A stretch of 64,000 nucleotides of DNA from Mesostigma viride (taxonomy: Eukaryota > Streptophyta > Mesostigmatophyceae > Mesostigmatales > Mesostigmataceae), in the NCBI GenBank assembly GCA_009746045.1, contig RPFO01000164.1, forward strand, positions 724,712 to 788,711, written 5' to 3'. Below the pieces are notes generated by a model, which worked only from the letters and a program-made list of their open reading frames with translations, searched no databases and was not told where the DNA came from. How positions within the stretch are numbered: the stretch's first letter is position 1; every line of letters starts with the position of its first letter. Shown piece after piece: positions 47,939 through 58,502 of the stretch. The position numbers and the translations under genes were made by a program.

Positions 47939-49600
47939 GCCATCCAGCCGCCCACGCAGCCACAGAGCCAGCCAGCCACGCAGTGACGCACCCACCCAGC
48001 CACACATCCACGCATCCACGCACCCGGCACCCACCCCCCCCCCAGCCAGCCACGCAGCCACGCAGCCACGCAGCCACGCAGCAGCGCAGCCACGCAGCCA
48101 CACAGCCACGCACCCTCCTTTCCAGCCACGCAGCCACGCAGCCACGCAGCCACGCAGCCACGCAGCCACGCAGCCACGCAGCCACGCAGCCACGCAGCCA
48201 CGCAGCCACGCAGCCACGCAGCCACGCAGCCACGCAGCAGCGCAGCTACGCAGCCACACAGCCACGCACCCTCCTTTCCAGCCAAGCAGCCACGCAGCCA
48301 CGCAGCCACGCAGCCACGCAGCAGCGCAGCCACGCAGCCACACAGCCACGCACCCTCCTTTCCAGCCACGCAGCCACGCAGCCACGCAGCCACGCAGCCA
48401 CGCAGCCACGCAGCCACGCAGCCACGCAGCCACGCAGCCACGCAGCCACGCAGCCACGCAGCCACGCAGCCACGCAGCAGCGCAGCTACGCAGCCACACA
48501 GCCACGCACCCTCCTTTCCAGCCAAGCAGCCACGCAGCCACGCAGCCACGCAGCCACGCAGCAGCGCAGCCACGCAGCCACACAGCCACGCACCCTCCTT
48601 TCCAGCCACGCAGCCACGCAGCCACGCAGCAGCGCAGCCACGCAGCCACACAGCCACGCACCCTCCTTTCCAGCCAAGCAGCCACGCAGCCACGCAGCCA
48701 CGCAGCCACGCAGCCACGCAGCAGCGCAGCCACGCAGCCACGCAGCCACACAGCCACGCAGCCACGCAGCCACGCAGCAGCGCAGCCACGCAGCCACGCA
48801 GCCACGCAGCCACGCAGCAGCGCAGCCACGCAGCCACACAGCCACGCACCCTCCTTTCCAGCCACGCAGCCACGCAGCCACGCAGCCACGCAGCAGCGCA
48901 GCCACGCAGCCACACAGCCACGCACCCTCCTTTCCAGCCAAGCAGCCACGCAGCCACGCAGCAGCGCAGCCACGCAGCCACACAGCCACGCACCCTCCTT
49001 TCCAGCCAAGCAGCCACGCAGCCACGCAGCCACGCAGCAGCGCAGCCACGCAGCCACACAGCCACGCAGCCACGCAGCCACGCAGCAGCGCAGCCACGCA
49101 GCCACGCAGCAGCGCAGCCACGCAGCCACACAGCCACGCACCCTCCTTTCCAGCCACGCAGCCACGCAGCCACGCAGCCACGCAGCCACGCAGCCACGCA
49201 GCCACGCAGCAGCGCAGCCACGCAGCCACACAGCCACGCACCCTCCTTTCCAGCCAAGCAGCCACGCAGCCACGCAGCCACGCAGCAGCGCAGCCACGCA
49301 GCCACGCAGCCACACAGCCACGCACCCTCCTTTCCAGCCACGCAGCCACGCAGCCACGCAGCCACGCAGCCACACAGCCACGCAGCCACGCAGCCACGCA
49401 GCCACGCAGCCACGCAGCCACGCAGCAGCGCAGCCACGCAGCCACGCAGCAGCGCAGCCACGCAGCCACACAGCCACGCACCCTCCTTTCCAGCCAAGCA
49501 GCCACGCAGCCACGCAGCAGCGCAGCCACGCAGCCACGCAGCCACGCAGCCACACAGCCACGCACCCTCCTTTCCAGCCAAGCAGCCACGCAGTCACACA
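47939..49600 (+). repeat. CAGCCACG 8-bp satellite with higher-order structure
   Basis: Core unit CAGCCACG (8 bp) repeated through about 1.65 kb, punctuated by CAGCAGCG, CAGCCACA and CACCCTCCTTTCCAGCCA. The punctuation recurs at intervals of roughly 100-240 bp, and two long blocks (48116-48355 and 48356-48595) are near-identical. An 8-bp unit cycles through all frames in 24 bases, so every frame is open; the 560-760 codon open frames here are artefacts. Confidence 0.95.
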
Positions 49601-49671
49601 GTCAAACCCCCCCTACACCCCCCCCCCCCCACCCACCCACCCCCCCACCCACTCAACACTACACGAATGAC

Positions 49672-49807
49672 TCACAAAGAACTGCTGCACCACCGATGAT
49701 CCCTGCGGGAACTGCTCTGCTGCCGACGGTCCCTGCGAAAACTGCTGCAGTGCCGACAATGCCTGTGGAAACTGCGACATTGCCGACGCTGCCTGCGGGA
49801 ACTGAAG

Positions 49808-49870
<63 letters not shown>

Positions 49871-49919
49871 AGTTGTTGCTGCAGTTGCTGCTGCAGTTGC
49901 TGCTGCAGTTGCTGCTGCA

Positions 49920-49958
<39 letters not shown>

Positions 49959-50306
49959 GCTGGACCACTTGTTTCTGCACCTCTTGACGCAGCTGCAAAC
50001 CAAGCTCTTCAACCTTCTTGCTTTGGTTCTCCATAGCTCGTTGCATCTCTCTCATCGTCTGTTCCACGCCCACCAGTACGGGGGTCGGCGGCGGCAGCGG
50101 CTGGGTACGCTCTGGCTGGGTGCGCTCTGGCTGCCGTGCAGGACCTTGCCACATCGGCCGGCGCATTGGTGGTTTGCACCGGCCAAAAAATCTACTTTCA
50201 TGGCACCAGATTTCTTTCCTAGCACCCATTTTCTACAATCGTCCCCGGCATAACACAAATCAATCAATTCGTCCATGTCATCGCTTCGGCTATCAGCATC
50301 GGGCAT
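49672..50306 (-). other. Open frames with polyglutamine coil, unassigned
   Basis: Minus-strand frames read MDELIDLCYAGDDCRKWVLG and, in another frame from 50229, CKPPMRRPMWQGPARQP, then VGVEQTMREMQRAMENQSKK and ELGLQLRQEVQKQVVQL leading into a long Gln run encoded by a (CTG)n/(CAG)n repeat at 49808-49955. The Glu/Gln/Lys heptads suggest a coiled coil. It could be the remains of a gag-like or transposon protein; no homology is recognised. Confidence 0.35.
49808..49955 (+). repeat. (CTG)n trinucleotide repeat
   Basis: About 20 CTG units, then a CAGTTGCTGCTG block repeated, then more CTG. On the minus strand it codes polyglutamine with Leu interruptions. Confidence 0.93.
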
Positions 50307-50477
50307 AGTTCCCGTGGCTAGTGCCCATCATTCTTTCCACCTTGAGCGGGGCGAAGTCACGAATTCAAGCGCGAAGTGCATTTGAATCAAGCGGGAACTG
50401 GGTGACACTGCTTGAAGACGTGCAGCTCCAAGGCATGCAAATGATGCAATGTATGAAAGATACGATACGCAAAGTTC

Positions 50478-51478
50478 AGGTGTTCAGGTGAAGCCGTGAA
50501 GACGTGGTGAAGACAGGTGAAGACGCGGTGAAGACGTGAAGCCGTGAAGCCGTGAAGACGTGGTGAAGACAGGTGAAGACGCGGTGAAGACGTGAAGACG
50601 TGAAGACGTGAAGACGTGAAGACGTGAAGACACGATACGGCAAGTTCAGGTGAAGTTCAGGTGTTCAGGTGAAGCCGTGAAGACGTGAAGCCGTGAAGCC
50701 GTGAAGACGTGGTGAAGACAGGTGAAGACGCGGTGAAGACGTGAAGACGTGAAGACGTGAAGACGTGAAGACGTGAAGACGTGAAGACACGATACGGCAA
50801 GTTCAGGTGAAGTTCAGGTGTTCAGGTGAAGCCGTGAAGACGTGAAGCCGTGAAGCCGTGAAGACGTGGTGAAGACAGGTGAAGACGCGGTGAAGACGTG
50901 AAGACGTGAAGACGTGAAGACGTGAAGACGTGAAGACACGATACGGCAAGTTCAGGTGAAGTTCAGGTGTTCAGGTGAAGCCGTGAAGACGTGAAGACGT
51001 GAAGCCGTGAAGACGTGGTGAAGACAGGTGAAGACGCGGTGAAGACGTGAAGACGTGAAGACGTGAAGACGTGAAGACACGATACGGCAAGTTCAGGTGA
51101 AGTTCAGGTGTTCAGGTGAAGCCGTGAAGACGTGAAGCCGTGAAGCCGTGAAGACGTGGTGAAGACAGGTGAAGACGCGGTGAAGACGTGAAGACGTGAA
51201 GACGTGAAGACGTGAAGACGTGAAGACACGATACGGCAAGTTCAGGTGAAGTTCAGGTGTTCAGGTGAAGCCGTGAAGACGTGAAGACGCGAAGACGTGA
51301 AGACGTGGTGAAGACAGGTGAAGACGCGGTGAAGACGTGAAGACGTGAAGACGTGCATGCAAGGTATCAAAGATACGATACGCCGCAAGTTCAGGTGAAG
51401 TCGTGAAGACGTGAAGACGTGAAGACGTGAAGACGTGAAGACGTGAAGACGTGAAGACGTGAAGACGTGAAGACCAGG
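50478..51478 (+). repeat. GTGAAGAC 8-bp satellite with about 150-bp higher-order unit
   Basis: Core GTGAAGAC (8 bp) with variants GTGAAGCC. A higher-order unit bounded by ACACGATACGGCAAGTTCAG and containing GTGGTGAAGACAGGTGAAGA recurs about six times at roughly 135-165 bp. Confidence 0.94.
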
Positions 51479-52007
51479 ACTGTCACGTGAAGACTGGGAC
51501 GTGAAGGCAAGTTGCAGCACTCGGCCGCTGCAGTCGCACGCAGGTAGAAACGAGTATTGCTGCTTGAATCTGTCAAGACCCCATCGAATGTAAAACAGGT
51601 TTTTCGTAAAGAAATCCGATTTGTGGGCGGGCTTTACATATTGCTTCTGTCCAAGCACTACCGGATGTAAAACAGTATACTTCTTGAAGAAATAAGTTGG
51701 GGCTTTGTTGGGCGTCACATTTGACCGGTGGGCGGAGTTTCCTGCTTCTGTGAAGGCGCCATCGAATGTAGATCAGTAGATTTTCTAAAGAAATCTGAGT
51801 TGTGGGCGGGGCCTTTATTGCTTGTGTCCATCCACCACCGGATGTAGAACAGTAGACTTATTGAAGGTGAATCACGATACAACAGCTGTAGTTGACAACA
51901 TCATGACCGGCACATCTTTCCCCCACCGCTGCTCAACCCGGTCCCCCCCAAACTCCTCCACACTTGCCCACCTTTCCACCCTCCTCCACGGCCCGTTGTG
52001 TTTGCAG
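51479..52007. other. Two-and-a-half-copy tandem repeat and intron sequence upstream of CFAP299 exon
   Basis: Segments at about 51574-51710 and 51758-51870 share CATCGAATGTA, AAGAAATC.GA.TTGTGGGCGG and CACCGGATGTA blocks, a diverged tandem duplication. A long pyrimidine-rich stretch precedes the acceptor at 52007. No coding exon is recognised. Confidence 0.5.
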
Positions 52008-52779
52008 GCGTTGGCACAAAGGGAGGAGGCCGTGCGAGCCGGGAAACTCACGGTATGGTTTGATTTCTAGTTTTGTATTAGGACCCTAGGGTAGCTATGT
52101 TATATAGGCATGTCTGACAGCATAGCTCACCATTTCATTACCATGGGATGCTGAGCATACCATTTCCAGAGATATCAGTCACTCTTCGCAGTTGACAAGT
52201 CAGAGAAAGCAATCAAGTGCAGCGTTCACAACTCTTGCCGCTCGTAACCTTTTGTCTGCCCGGTTTGGCAGCTCCCTGTCTTTGCTTTCTCTCGTATTTC
52301 TTTCTTTTGTCTCTTTTCTACATCTTTCTTTGCTAATTCTTGAATATATGATGCTATTGTAGCATCCTTCTAGCGCGGATCGCTCTTAATATCCTTCTCG
52401 CGCACGTTTCCTCGCTTTTTCTCATGTAAGAGCGTCTTCCCTGCCCATGCAGCGTGTACCTGGTGTGTGTGGCTCTGCCTTGCCAATCACAACTGACCGA
52501 CATGCTGGTCAGGCACTGCAGGTCGTTGCCCTTGCGTGTGTGAACCTGCTGTTTTGGCTGTTCCCATGGCCGCTGCGTGTGTCCGTGAATGATACCATGG
52601 GAGGGAGACTTCTCCCATGGGTCCCCTTCGCTGACACTCGTGATGTAGGTTCGCGTCGACTTGTTTCTCTCACTGTGCCCATATTGGCCTCGCACGGCTT
52701 TGTCTCTCATTCCTTGTTTGCATGCGGCGGCGTGTAGACCATCATCTTAATCCGAGACCGCAACAGCAAGGGCCAGGAG
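52008..52779 (+). CDS. Two internal exons of a CFAP299-like ciliary gene, fragment
   Basis: Exon 52008-52052 (TTTGCAG before, GTATGG after) encodes ALAQREEAVRAGKLT; exon 52738-52779 (GTGTAG before, GTGAGT after) encodes TIILIRDRNSKGQE. Joined in phase 0 they match the ALAxREE...GKL..(V/I)IFIRDRNSxGQE segment of CFAP299 (human C4orf22), a protein conserved in ciliated eukaryotes. The following conserved segment (SGYIDYAHRL in the family) and the upstream N-terminus are not found in the neighbouring sequence. Intron and splice sites are retained, so this came from genomic DNA, not a reverse transcript. Lying inside the 14.4-kb unit, it is either a captured gene fragment or part of a gene whose other exons lie outside the unit. 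Confidence 0.65.
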
Positions 52780-52969
52780 GTGAGTAATTGCTGAGGGCAT
52801 GGCTCCTATCCCTTGATGAGTCTAGCGCCATGTACCACCCTCTATGCCTGCATATAGGTGACGCATTGAAAATGCAAGCATCTTACTAGAAGTAGCACGG
52901 GCCTCCGAGGTGAGATTTTGCGCAGGCCTCATGATCCCAATGGACCTGCGAAGCGCATGGCGCGCATGG

Positions 52970-53945
52970 GCGGCCGGCCGGCGCAGCTGGCATGCGGCGG
53001 GGCGGGGCTGTCGACGGGCGGCGGGGCAGGGCCGTCGGCGCGCGGGGGCCAGCGGCGCTGCCGGTGCGCGCGGGCGGCGGGCCGGCGCACCTGGCATGCG
53101 GCGGGGCAGGGCTGTCGACGGGCGGCGGGGCGGGGCAGTCGACGGGCGGCGGGGCAGGGCCAGCGGCGCTGCCGGCGCGCGTGGGCAGCGGGCCGGCGCA
53201 GCTGGCATGCGGCGGGGCGGGGCTGTCGACGGGCGGCGGGGCAGGGCTGTCGACGGGCGGCGGGGCAGGGCCGTCGGCGCGCGGGGGCCAGCGGCGCTGC
53301 CGGCGCGCGCGGGCGGCGGGCCGGCGCACCTGGCATGCGGTGGGTCGGGGCTGTCGACGGGCGGCGGGGCGGGGCAGTCGACGGGCGGCGGGGCAGGGCC
53401 GTCAGCGCGCGGGGGGCCAGCGGCGCTGCCGGCGCGCGTGGGCGGCGGGCCGGCGCAGCTGGCATGCGGCGGGGCGGGGCAGTCGACGGGCGGCGGGGCG
53501 GGGCAGCCGGTGGCGGCGGGGCGGCGCCGTCGGCGGGCGGCGAGGTGGCGCAGCCAGCGCGCAGCGAGGTGGCAGCGGCGGCGCAGCCTGCATGCGGCGG
53601 GGCAGGGCTGTCGACGGGCGGCGGGGCGGGGCAGTCGACGGGCGGCGGGGCAGGGCCGTCGGCGCGCGGGGGGCCAGCGGCGCTGCCGGCGCGCATGGGC
53701 GGCGGGCCGGCGCAGCTGGCATGCGGCGGGGCGGGGCTGTCAACGGGCGGCGGGGCAGGGCCGTCGGCGCGCGGGGGGCCAACGGCGCTGCCGGCGCGCG
53801 TGGGCGGCGGGCCGGCGCAGCTGGCATGCGGCGGGGCGGGGCAGCCTGTCGACGGGCTACGGGGCGGGGCAGCCGGCGCGCGGCGGGCCGGCGGCGCAGC
53901 CGGCGGGCGGCGGAGCGGCGGAGCGGCGGAGCGGCACAGCCGGTG
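52970..53945 (+). repeat. GC-rich minisatellite with GTCGACGGGCGGCGGGGC core
   Basis: About 1 kb of GC-rich tandem sequence. The core GTCGACGGGCGGCGGGGCRG (about 24 bp) is repeated singly or in pairs between longer segments containing GGCGCGCGGGGGCCAGCGGC and GGCGCAGCTGGCATGCGGCG. The higher-order period is roughly 115-140 bp. Three frames on each strand are open, with artefactual Gly/Ala/Arg proteins. Confidence 0.92.
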
Positions 53946-53959
53946 CCTGAAAAACGCGG

Positions 53960-55607
53960 TCGCTCAATGAAGGTGCACCACGCCGTCTTCTTCCAGGTAC
54001 AGGGCAACACAGAGACCTGGTTGTCCTACCGGCCCACGGAGTCCCAAAAGACGCCGTGGCAGCCCGCGGGGACTCGACAGGAAGGCGCGCCACGGTGGGG
54101 AAGGCGATGACACAGCCATACAGGTTTGATGCGGAGGGGCGGCCGCTGTTTGGCGTCCGACTTGTGGATCCAGACCGCATTCCGATGTTGCAGGACACCC
54201 CAGCCTTCGCACCATTGAACATGGAGTTTCTGGGGAAGGAGCTGGAGTCGATCAAAACAAGGGTCGAGAAGTTGCCCCATGGCATCTGGCAGTGGTACTT
54301 TCCGCCCGACACCATCAAGCCAAACAAGGCCTTTTTTCGCAAGTCAAGTCCCACATGCCCCTGAGGAGGTGCCTGAGGAGTGGCGCCCTTTGCCGTGGCC
54401 ATCTCGCGCGGACATCTCCACCCTGCGTGAGCACGATGCAGCGCCTGAACCACCACCGACGCAAGAAGAGCACTTCATGGCGTTGGTTGACGCAGAGGCG
54501 GTGCGCGTCACCCCGCTGGTAGACCGAGTTCGTCATGATGGCCACACACAGCAGGAATGGGCGGCAGAAGACAGGGCCATGGCAGCCAAGGTCGCTTACT
54601 TGAAGCGCATGCAAGGCGTTGAGAAAGGCTCCGCTGTTCTATACTGGCACCCTTCAGCTGGTATTCTCTGCAACTCGAAGCTCACGTGGACTCCAGTCCT
54701 CGTTGGCATCATCAAGGAGGTGGTTGCGAAGGAGGATGGCGGCCAACCTTCTATTGAGCTCTTTGTATACCGCGCTAAGCATTTGCATGACACGTGGCAC
54801 CCGTGGAATACAGACATTGCGCAATGGCCCCATCCACCAACCACTGCGGCGCACACGGTGATCATCACCGCCTCAGACCTCGTCTTGACACAAGTGGTGG
54901 GCAAGCGAGGTCAGCCGCCCCATGGAGTCTCCTTGGGTGCGAACAAAAAGCTCACCAAGGAGTGCCTCAAGGCGCTGAAGGAGGTGCCCTATGACGCGGA
55001 ACACCCGGTCGTGAAGTGGCAAGATGCTGAATGCTCGAAGGGCATCGTCGGCATGGCGAAGGCATGCTGGGAAGGCGTAACGCTGCAGGTCAAGAGTGGC
55101 AGCCGCAACCTCGTAGGGCAAGTCGTGTGTCATTGGGCGTCGGAGCGTGTGACATCCGCGGACGGTCGCACCGAAAGCCGGGACGGCAGGTACCATGGTC
55201 GTGTCGCTGTTGTCGACACGCAAAACGACATGGTAGCCATGTACTGGGGTGCCCGTTGGGAGGAGGACGCGGTTTCTTGCGTGCCTCTCCACGAGCTGGA
55301 GGCACAGATCTGCGGGTGCCCCGGTGTGGTCGTCCCTGCGTTGCAAGCGCCGGATATCACCCTGGCCGAGGCTCGATTGCGCGAGATGGTTCCACCCAGC
55401 GACGTTGTGGCGGAGAACAACAACGCAGGCGCCTCCCGGCGTCGGAAGCGAGCGCTCATCCTTGCCGATGACGATGACGACGACGACGACTGCTGTAGCG
55501 CAAGCAGCGTTGTTGTCATTGAGCTGCTCATGTGCTGCTGCTGCTGCTGTGCTGCCATGCTATTGCTGCTGCATTGCTGCCGTGCTGCTGCTGTGCTATT
55601 GTGCTGA
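53960..55607 (+). pseudogene. Unknown protein, frameshifted; only transposase candidate of the 14.4-kb unit
   Basis: Starts near MKVHHAVFFQVQGNTETW, shifts frame into QPYRFDAEGRPLFGVRL and LPHGIWQWYFPPDTIKPNKA, then shifts again at a T6 run (about 54332) into a frame open to 55607: WAAEDRAMAAKVAYLKRMQG, LTWTPVLVGIIKEVV, IELFVYRAKHLHDTWHPW and KKLTKECLKALKEVPYD. It ends in Asp8 followed by Cys-rich low complexity from CTG-type repeats. The beta-rich VLVGIIKEV...W segment is reminiscent of tails of transposon-encoded proteins, but I recognise no catalytic DDE motif. Function unassigned; at least two frameshifts argue it is not active as written. Confidence 0.4.
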
Positions 55608-56232
55608 TGTGTTGCTGCATTGCTGCCGTGCCGCTGATGTATTGCTGTCGTGCTGCTGTGTTGATGCACTGCTGCATTGCTGCCGTGCTGCTGAGCTAGT
55701 ACTGCCTATTAGTGAATTTCCTATCAATGGACTATAGTCCACTGATAGGAAATTCAGGAATCGGCATACTAAGTTGCTGCTGCGCTGACTTGTGCTCCTG
55801 CTATGCGGCCGTGTTGATGTGCTACAGTTGTGCTGCTGCTGTGCTACGGTCATGCTGCTGCTGTGTTGCTGGGCTGATGTGTTGTTGCATTGATGTAGTG
55901 GCTATTGTTCCGCTACTACAATTTGCTACTGATGCCGCTGCTGGTGCTTTTTTGCATGTCAGTGCCCGCTATGTTCACACCACTGTTGCCGCGGTTGGTA
56001 TCGCGTGATTTCCACCGGTTGTGCGTTGACATGTGTTACTCATGCATTTGCCCCTATATTTGGTAGCACGCGGTTTCGCGTTAGTTAGGTGCAGACAGCT
56101 GCATGTAGACAAACATCTTGTTTAAGTCGGTCAATTAACTGTTCTTGACGCATCATGGTCCAAGTCGACCGACCTGTAGGGACCAGTAGAGCAATTGTCT
56201 AGGAGAAAGAGCGTGATCGCTGCAGAAGCCGC
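55608..56232. other. Degenerate CTG-rich sequence with 42-bp palindrome
   Basis: Degenerate (TGCTGC)n continues to about 55900. At 55714-55755 a palindrome with 21-base arms starts GAATTTCCTATCAATGGACT and has one mismatched pair. It may be a small inserted hairpin element. No gene is seen; the 5' end of the following LINE should fall in this interval, but I cannot fix it. Confidence 0.55.
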
Positions 56233-58502
56233 GTGGCAGCCGTGGCTGTACCTGTAGTACGACCTGCATATACAGGTTGGGGGTATGTCTTGGAAGGATA
56301 TCACGCCGGCTGCCGGCTGCCGTGGCATCTCCCGGCCGCCCGGCAGGAAGAGCTGCTTTCCCTGGACGAGCGGGTGGGTCAGGAGGTGGTCGAGTTCGTC
56401 ACGGCGGTGGCTCGAGACGCACAGGTCTCGGTGCGGGCGGCCTACCTCGCGGGCGGCGCCGACCTGGGCCTCATGTCCCCGCGGCAGCTTCGCCTCTTCT
56501 TGGACGCCCAGGCCCCGCCTCCCGGCCCGGTTGCCAGTGGGGGCTTTCTCATCACCTCCCTCAGCCTGGCGCAGGCCGCCATGCTGCGCGTGGAGTTCGG
56601 GGCCCCCATCGCGGTTCAGGGCGGCCAGGCCATCTTGGTGGACTCGGCCGGGCGCGCCCAGCCCCTAACCGCGGGGACGCCTGTTTCTGCCTTCCTCCAC
56701 GACATCCTGGAGTTGGCAGGCATCCCGCACGAATGGCACCCCGCGGCTGACCAACCAGCCGGCATCCTCTCGCGCGCCCAGATTGCTGCTCTCCCGGGTT
56801 GCTGGGAGGCCGGCTGGGACCCGCCCCCCCCTCATGTCCGGTCCCTTCTGGAGGGGGACGACCCCGAGTCGGGCTCCTGTGCCATCTGCCTTGAGCCCTT
56901 CCGGCCGGGGGATGGCTTGTGTCGCCTGCCCGCGTGCGGCCACACATTCCATCAAGCGTGCATCGCGCGCAGCTTGCTCCACTCCGTGCCGCGCTGCCCG
57001 TTGTGCCGGGCTGTTGTGCCGCCCCCTGGGACTGCGCTTCCTCTCGGCCCGCCCCCGGTCTCGCTGGGTCCCCTGCCGGGTCCCCACCGGGCCCCGGGGC
57101 CAGCTGCCTCCCCGACCCCTCGGCCGCCGTCCCCGGCCTCGTTGCCGGGGCCTGGGGTGGTCGCGGGCGCGCTGGCGAGTCCCCCTGGGAGGGGCGCCGG
57201 CGTTCTCGATCCCCCTCCGCTGGGGGTCTCCCCGGGGGGCACTGCCTCCTCCGTGGCCCCGGCGGGCATGCCGGGCGCTGGTCGGGTCGTGGTGCGCGCG
57301 CCTGCCGGCCCGGCTGGGGAGACGCCGCAGGCCCCACGTCCTGCCTTTGCTGGCGCCGCTCCCCGCCACTCAGCGCCCGCCGACGGCCTTCACCGGTGTG
57401 CCGTGCTGCTTCCCACGGGGTCCCCGTGTGCTGGTGTGTTCCACAACCGTAACCTCCTCTGCCAGCACCTTCGCGCTGTGCACCCCGATCTCGGCGCGGC
57501 GGATCTGCAGGCCATGAGCTGTTACCGGTGCCCGGAAGCTCACTGCCAGCGGGTGTACTCCATTCACGGGCGCGCTCAGCACGCGCGCGCCTGTGTTGCT
57601 CAACGGCCCCTCAACCGGCCAGCAGTCCCGGCCCCCTCCCCCCTCCCGCCTCGGCTCCCACCGGCTCCCAGCCCCCGCCGCCCGACTACTCGGCCAGTTG
57701 GCGTTGGCTTGACACGGTTCCCTGGGATGCATGCGCCATCAACCCGACGTCTACCCTGACCGACCTCCCCCACCGCGCGCGTAGCCTTTTCGCGCAATGT
57801 GCAATCGTTTCTCTCCGGCGCATGCACGCCGCTCCGGACGACCCGCTGGGCTTTAAACTGCACATGGTGACCCCCCGCCTGCTCCTCACCCCTCTCGGGC
57901 GTGGTGTGCGCGGCCTCCAGGGTGCGGTTATTGCCCGTTGCCGACGCTTTCTGCAGGGGGACTGGGAGGGGCTGTTTGGCGTGCCGCCCCCGCGCACGGC
58001 CCGGCTGTCGGGGGAGGTCAACTTCGAGCGGGTGGCCGCCGACGTCATCCGCCTCGTCCGCGAGGGGCAGCTCAGCCGGGCCATGACCCGCTTGGAAATG
58101 GCCAAGCTCGCCCCCGCCAATGCGGCTACCCTGGCGGCCTTGGAGGCTCTTCACCCTGCGGAGCCCGGATTCCAGCTGCCCGTGCCGGACCCCCTGCCGG
58201 CCCCCCTCCGGCTGGACCGCGACTGCTTCCTGGAGGTGATGCGTGCGGTCCCGCGGGCTTCCTCTACCGGGCCGTCGGGCTGGCGCTACGAGCACTTGGA
58301 GGTCCTGGTGGGGCATGGGGGCGAGGACATTCTCTTTGACACCCTCATTGACCTGGCGGCTGGTCGCGTTCCTCCCGCTGCGCGCGAGTGGTTAGCGGGC
58401 GCTCGCCTCCTCGCTCTGCTCAAGGGTGTCTTGCCCCCCCCGAGGGCAAGGTGCGCCCGATCGCCTGCGGTGAGGTGCTCCGCAAGCTCGTGGGCAAAGT
58501 GA
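56233..58502 (+). CDS. LINE N-terminal region: RING-H2 and C2H2-like finger, start of RT
   Basis: First frame (56233-57759): about 210 residues without recognised fold, then a RING-H2 finger CAICLEPFRPGD, LPACGHTFHQACIARS and PRCPLCR (C-x2-C ... C-x-H-x2-H-x2-C ... C-x2-C), a Pro-rich linker, then two C2H2-like fingers (CAVLLPTGSPCAGVF...LRAVH; CPEAHCQRVYSIHGRAQHAR). The protein then continues in a different frame (to 58502) with PDYSASWRWLDTVPWDA, the RT entry region (RLDRDCFLEVMRAVPRASST, GPSGWRYEHLEVLV). C2H2 fingers before RT are normal for R2-type elements and bind target DNA; a RING-H2 finger, which usually recruits ubiquitin-conjugating enzymes, is unusual. The junction lies in C-rich sequence and may be a mutation, an assembly indel or a programmed shift. 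Confidence 0.75.

Noticed and set aside
47770..50253. Open frames of 564-756 codons on both strands
   Set aside because: Artefact of the 8-bp CAGCCACG satellite, which is stop-free in all frames.
52910..54110. Gly/Ala/Arg-rich proteins of 250-370 codons
   Set aside because: Translations of the GC-rich minisatellite in several frames with no conserved domain.
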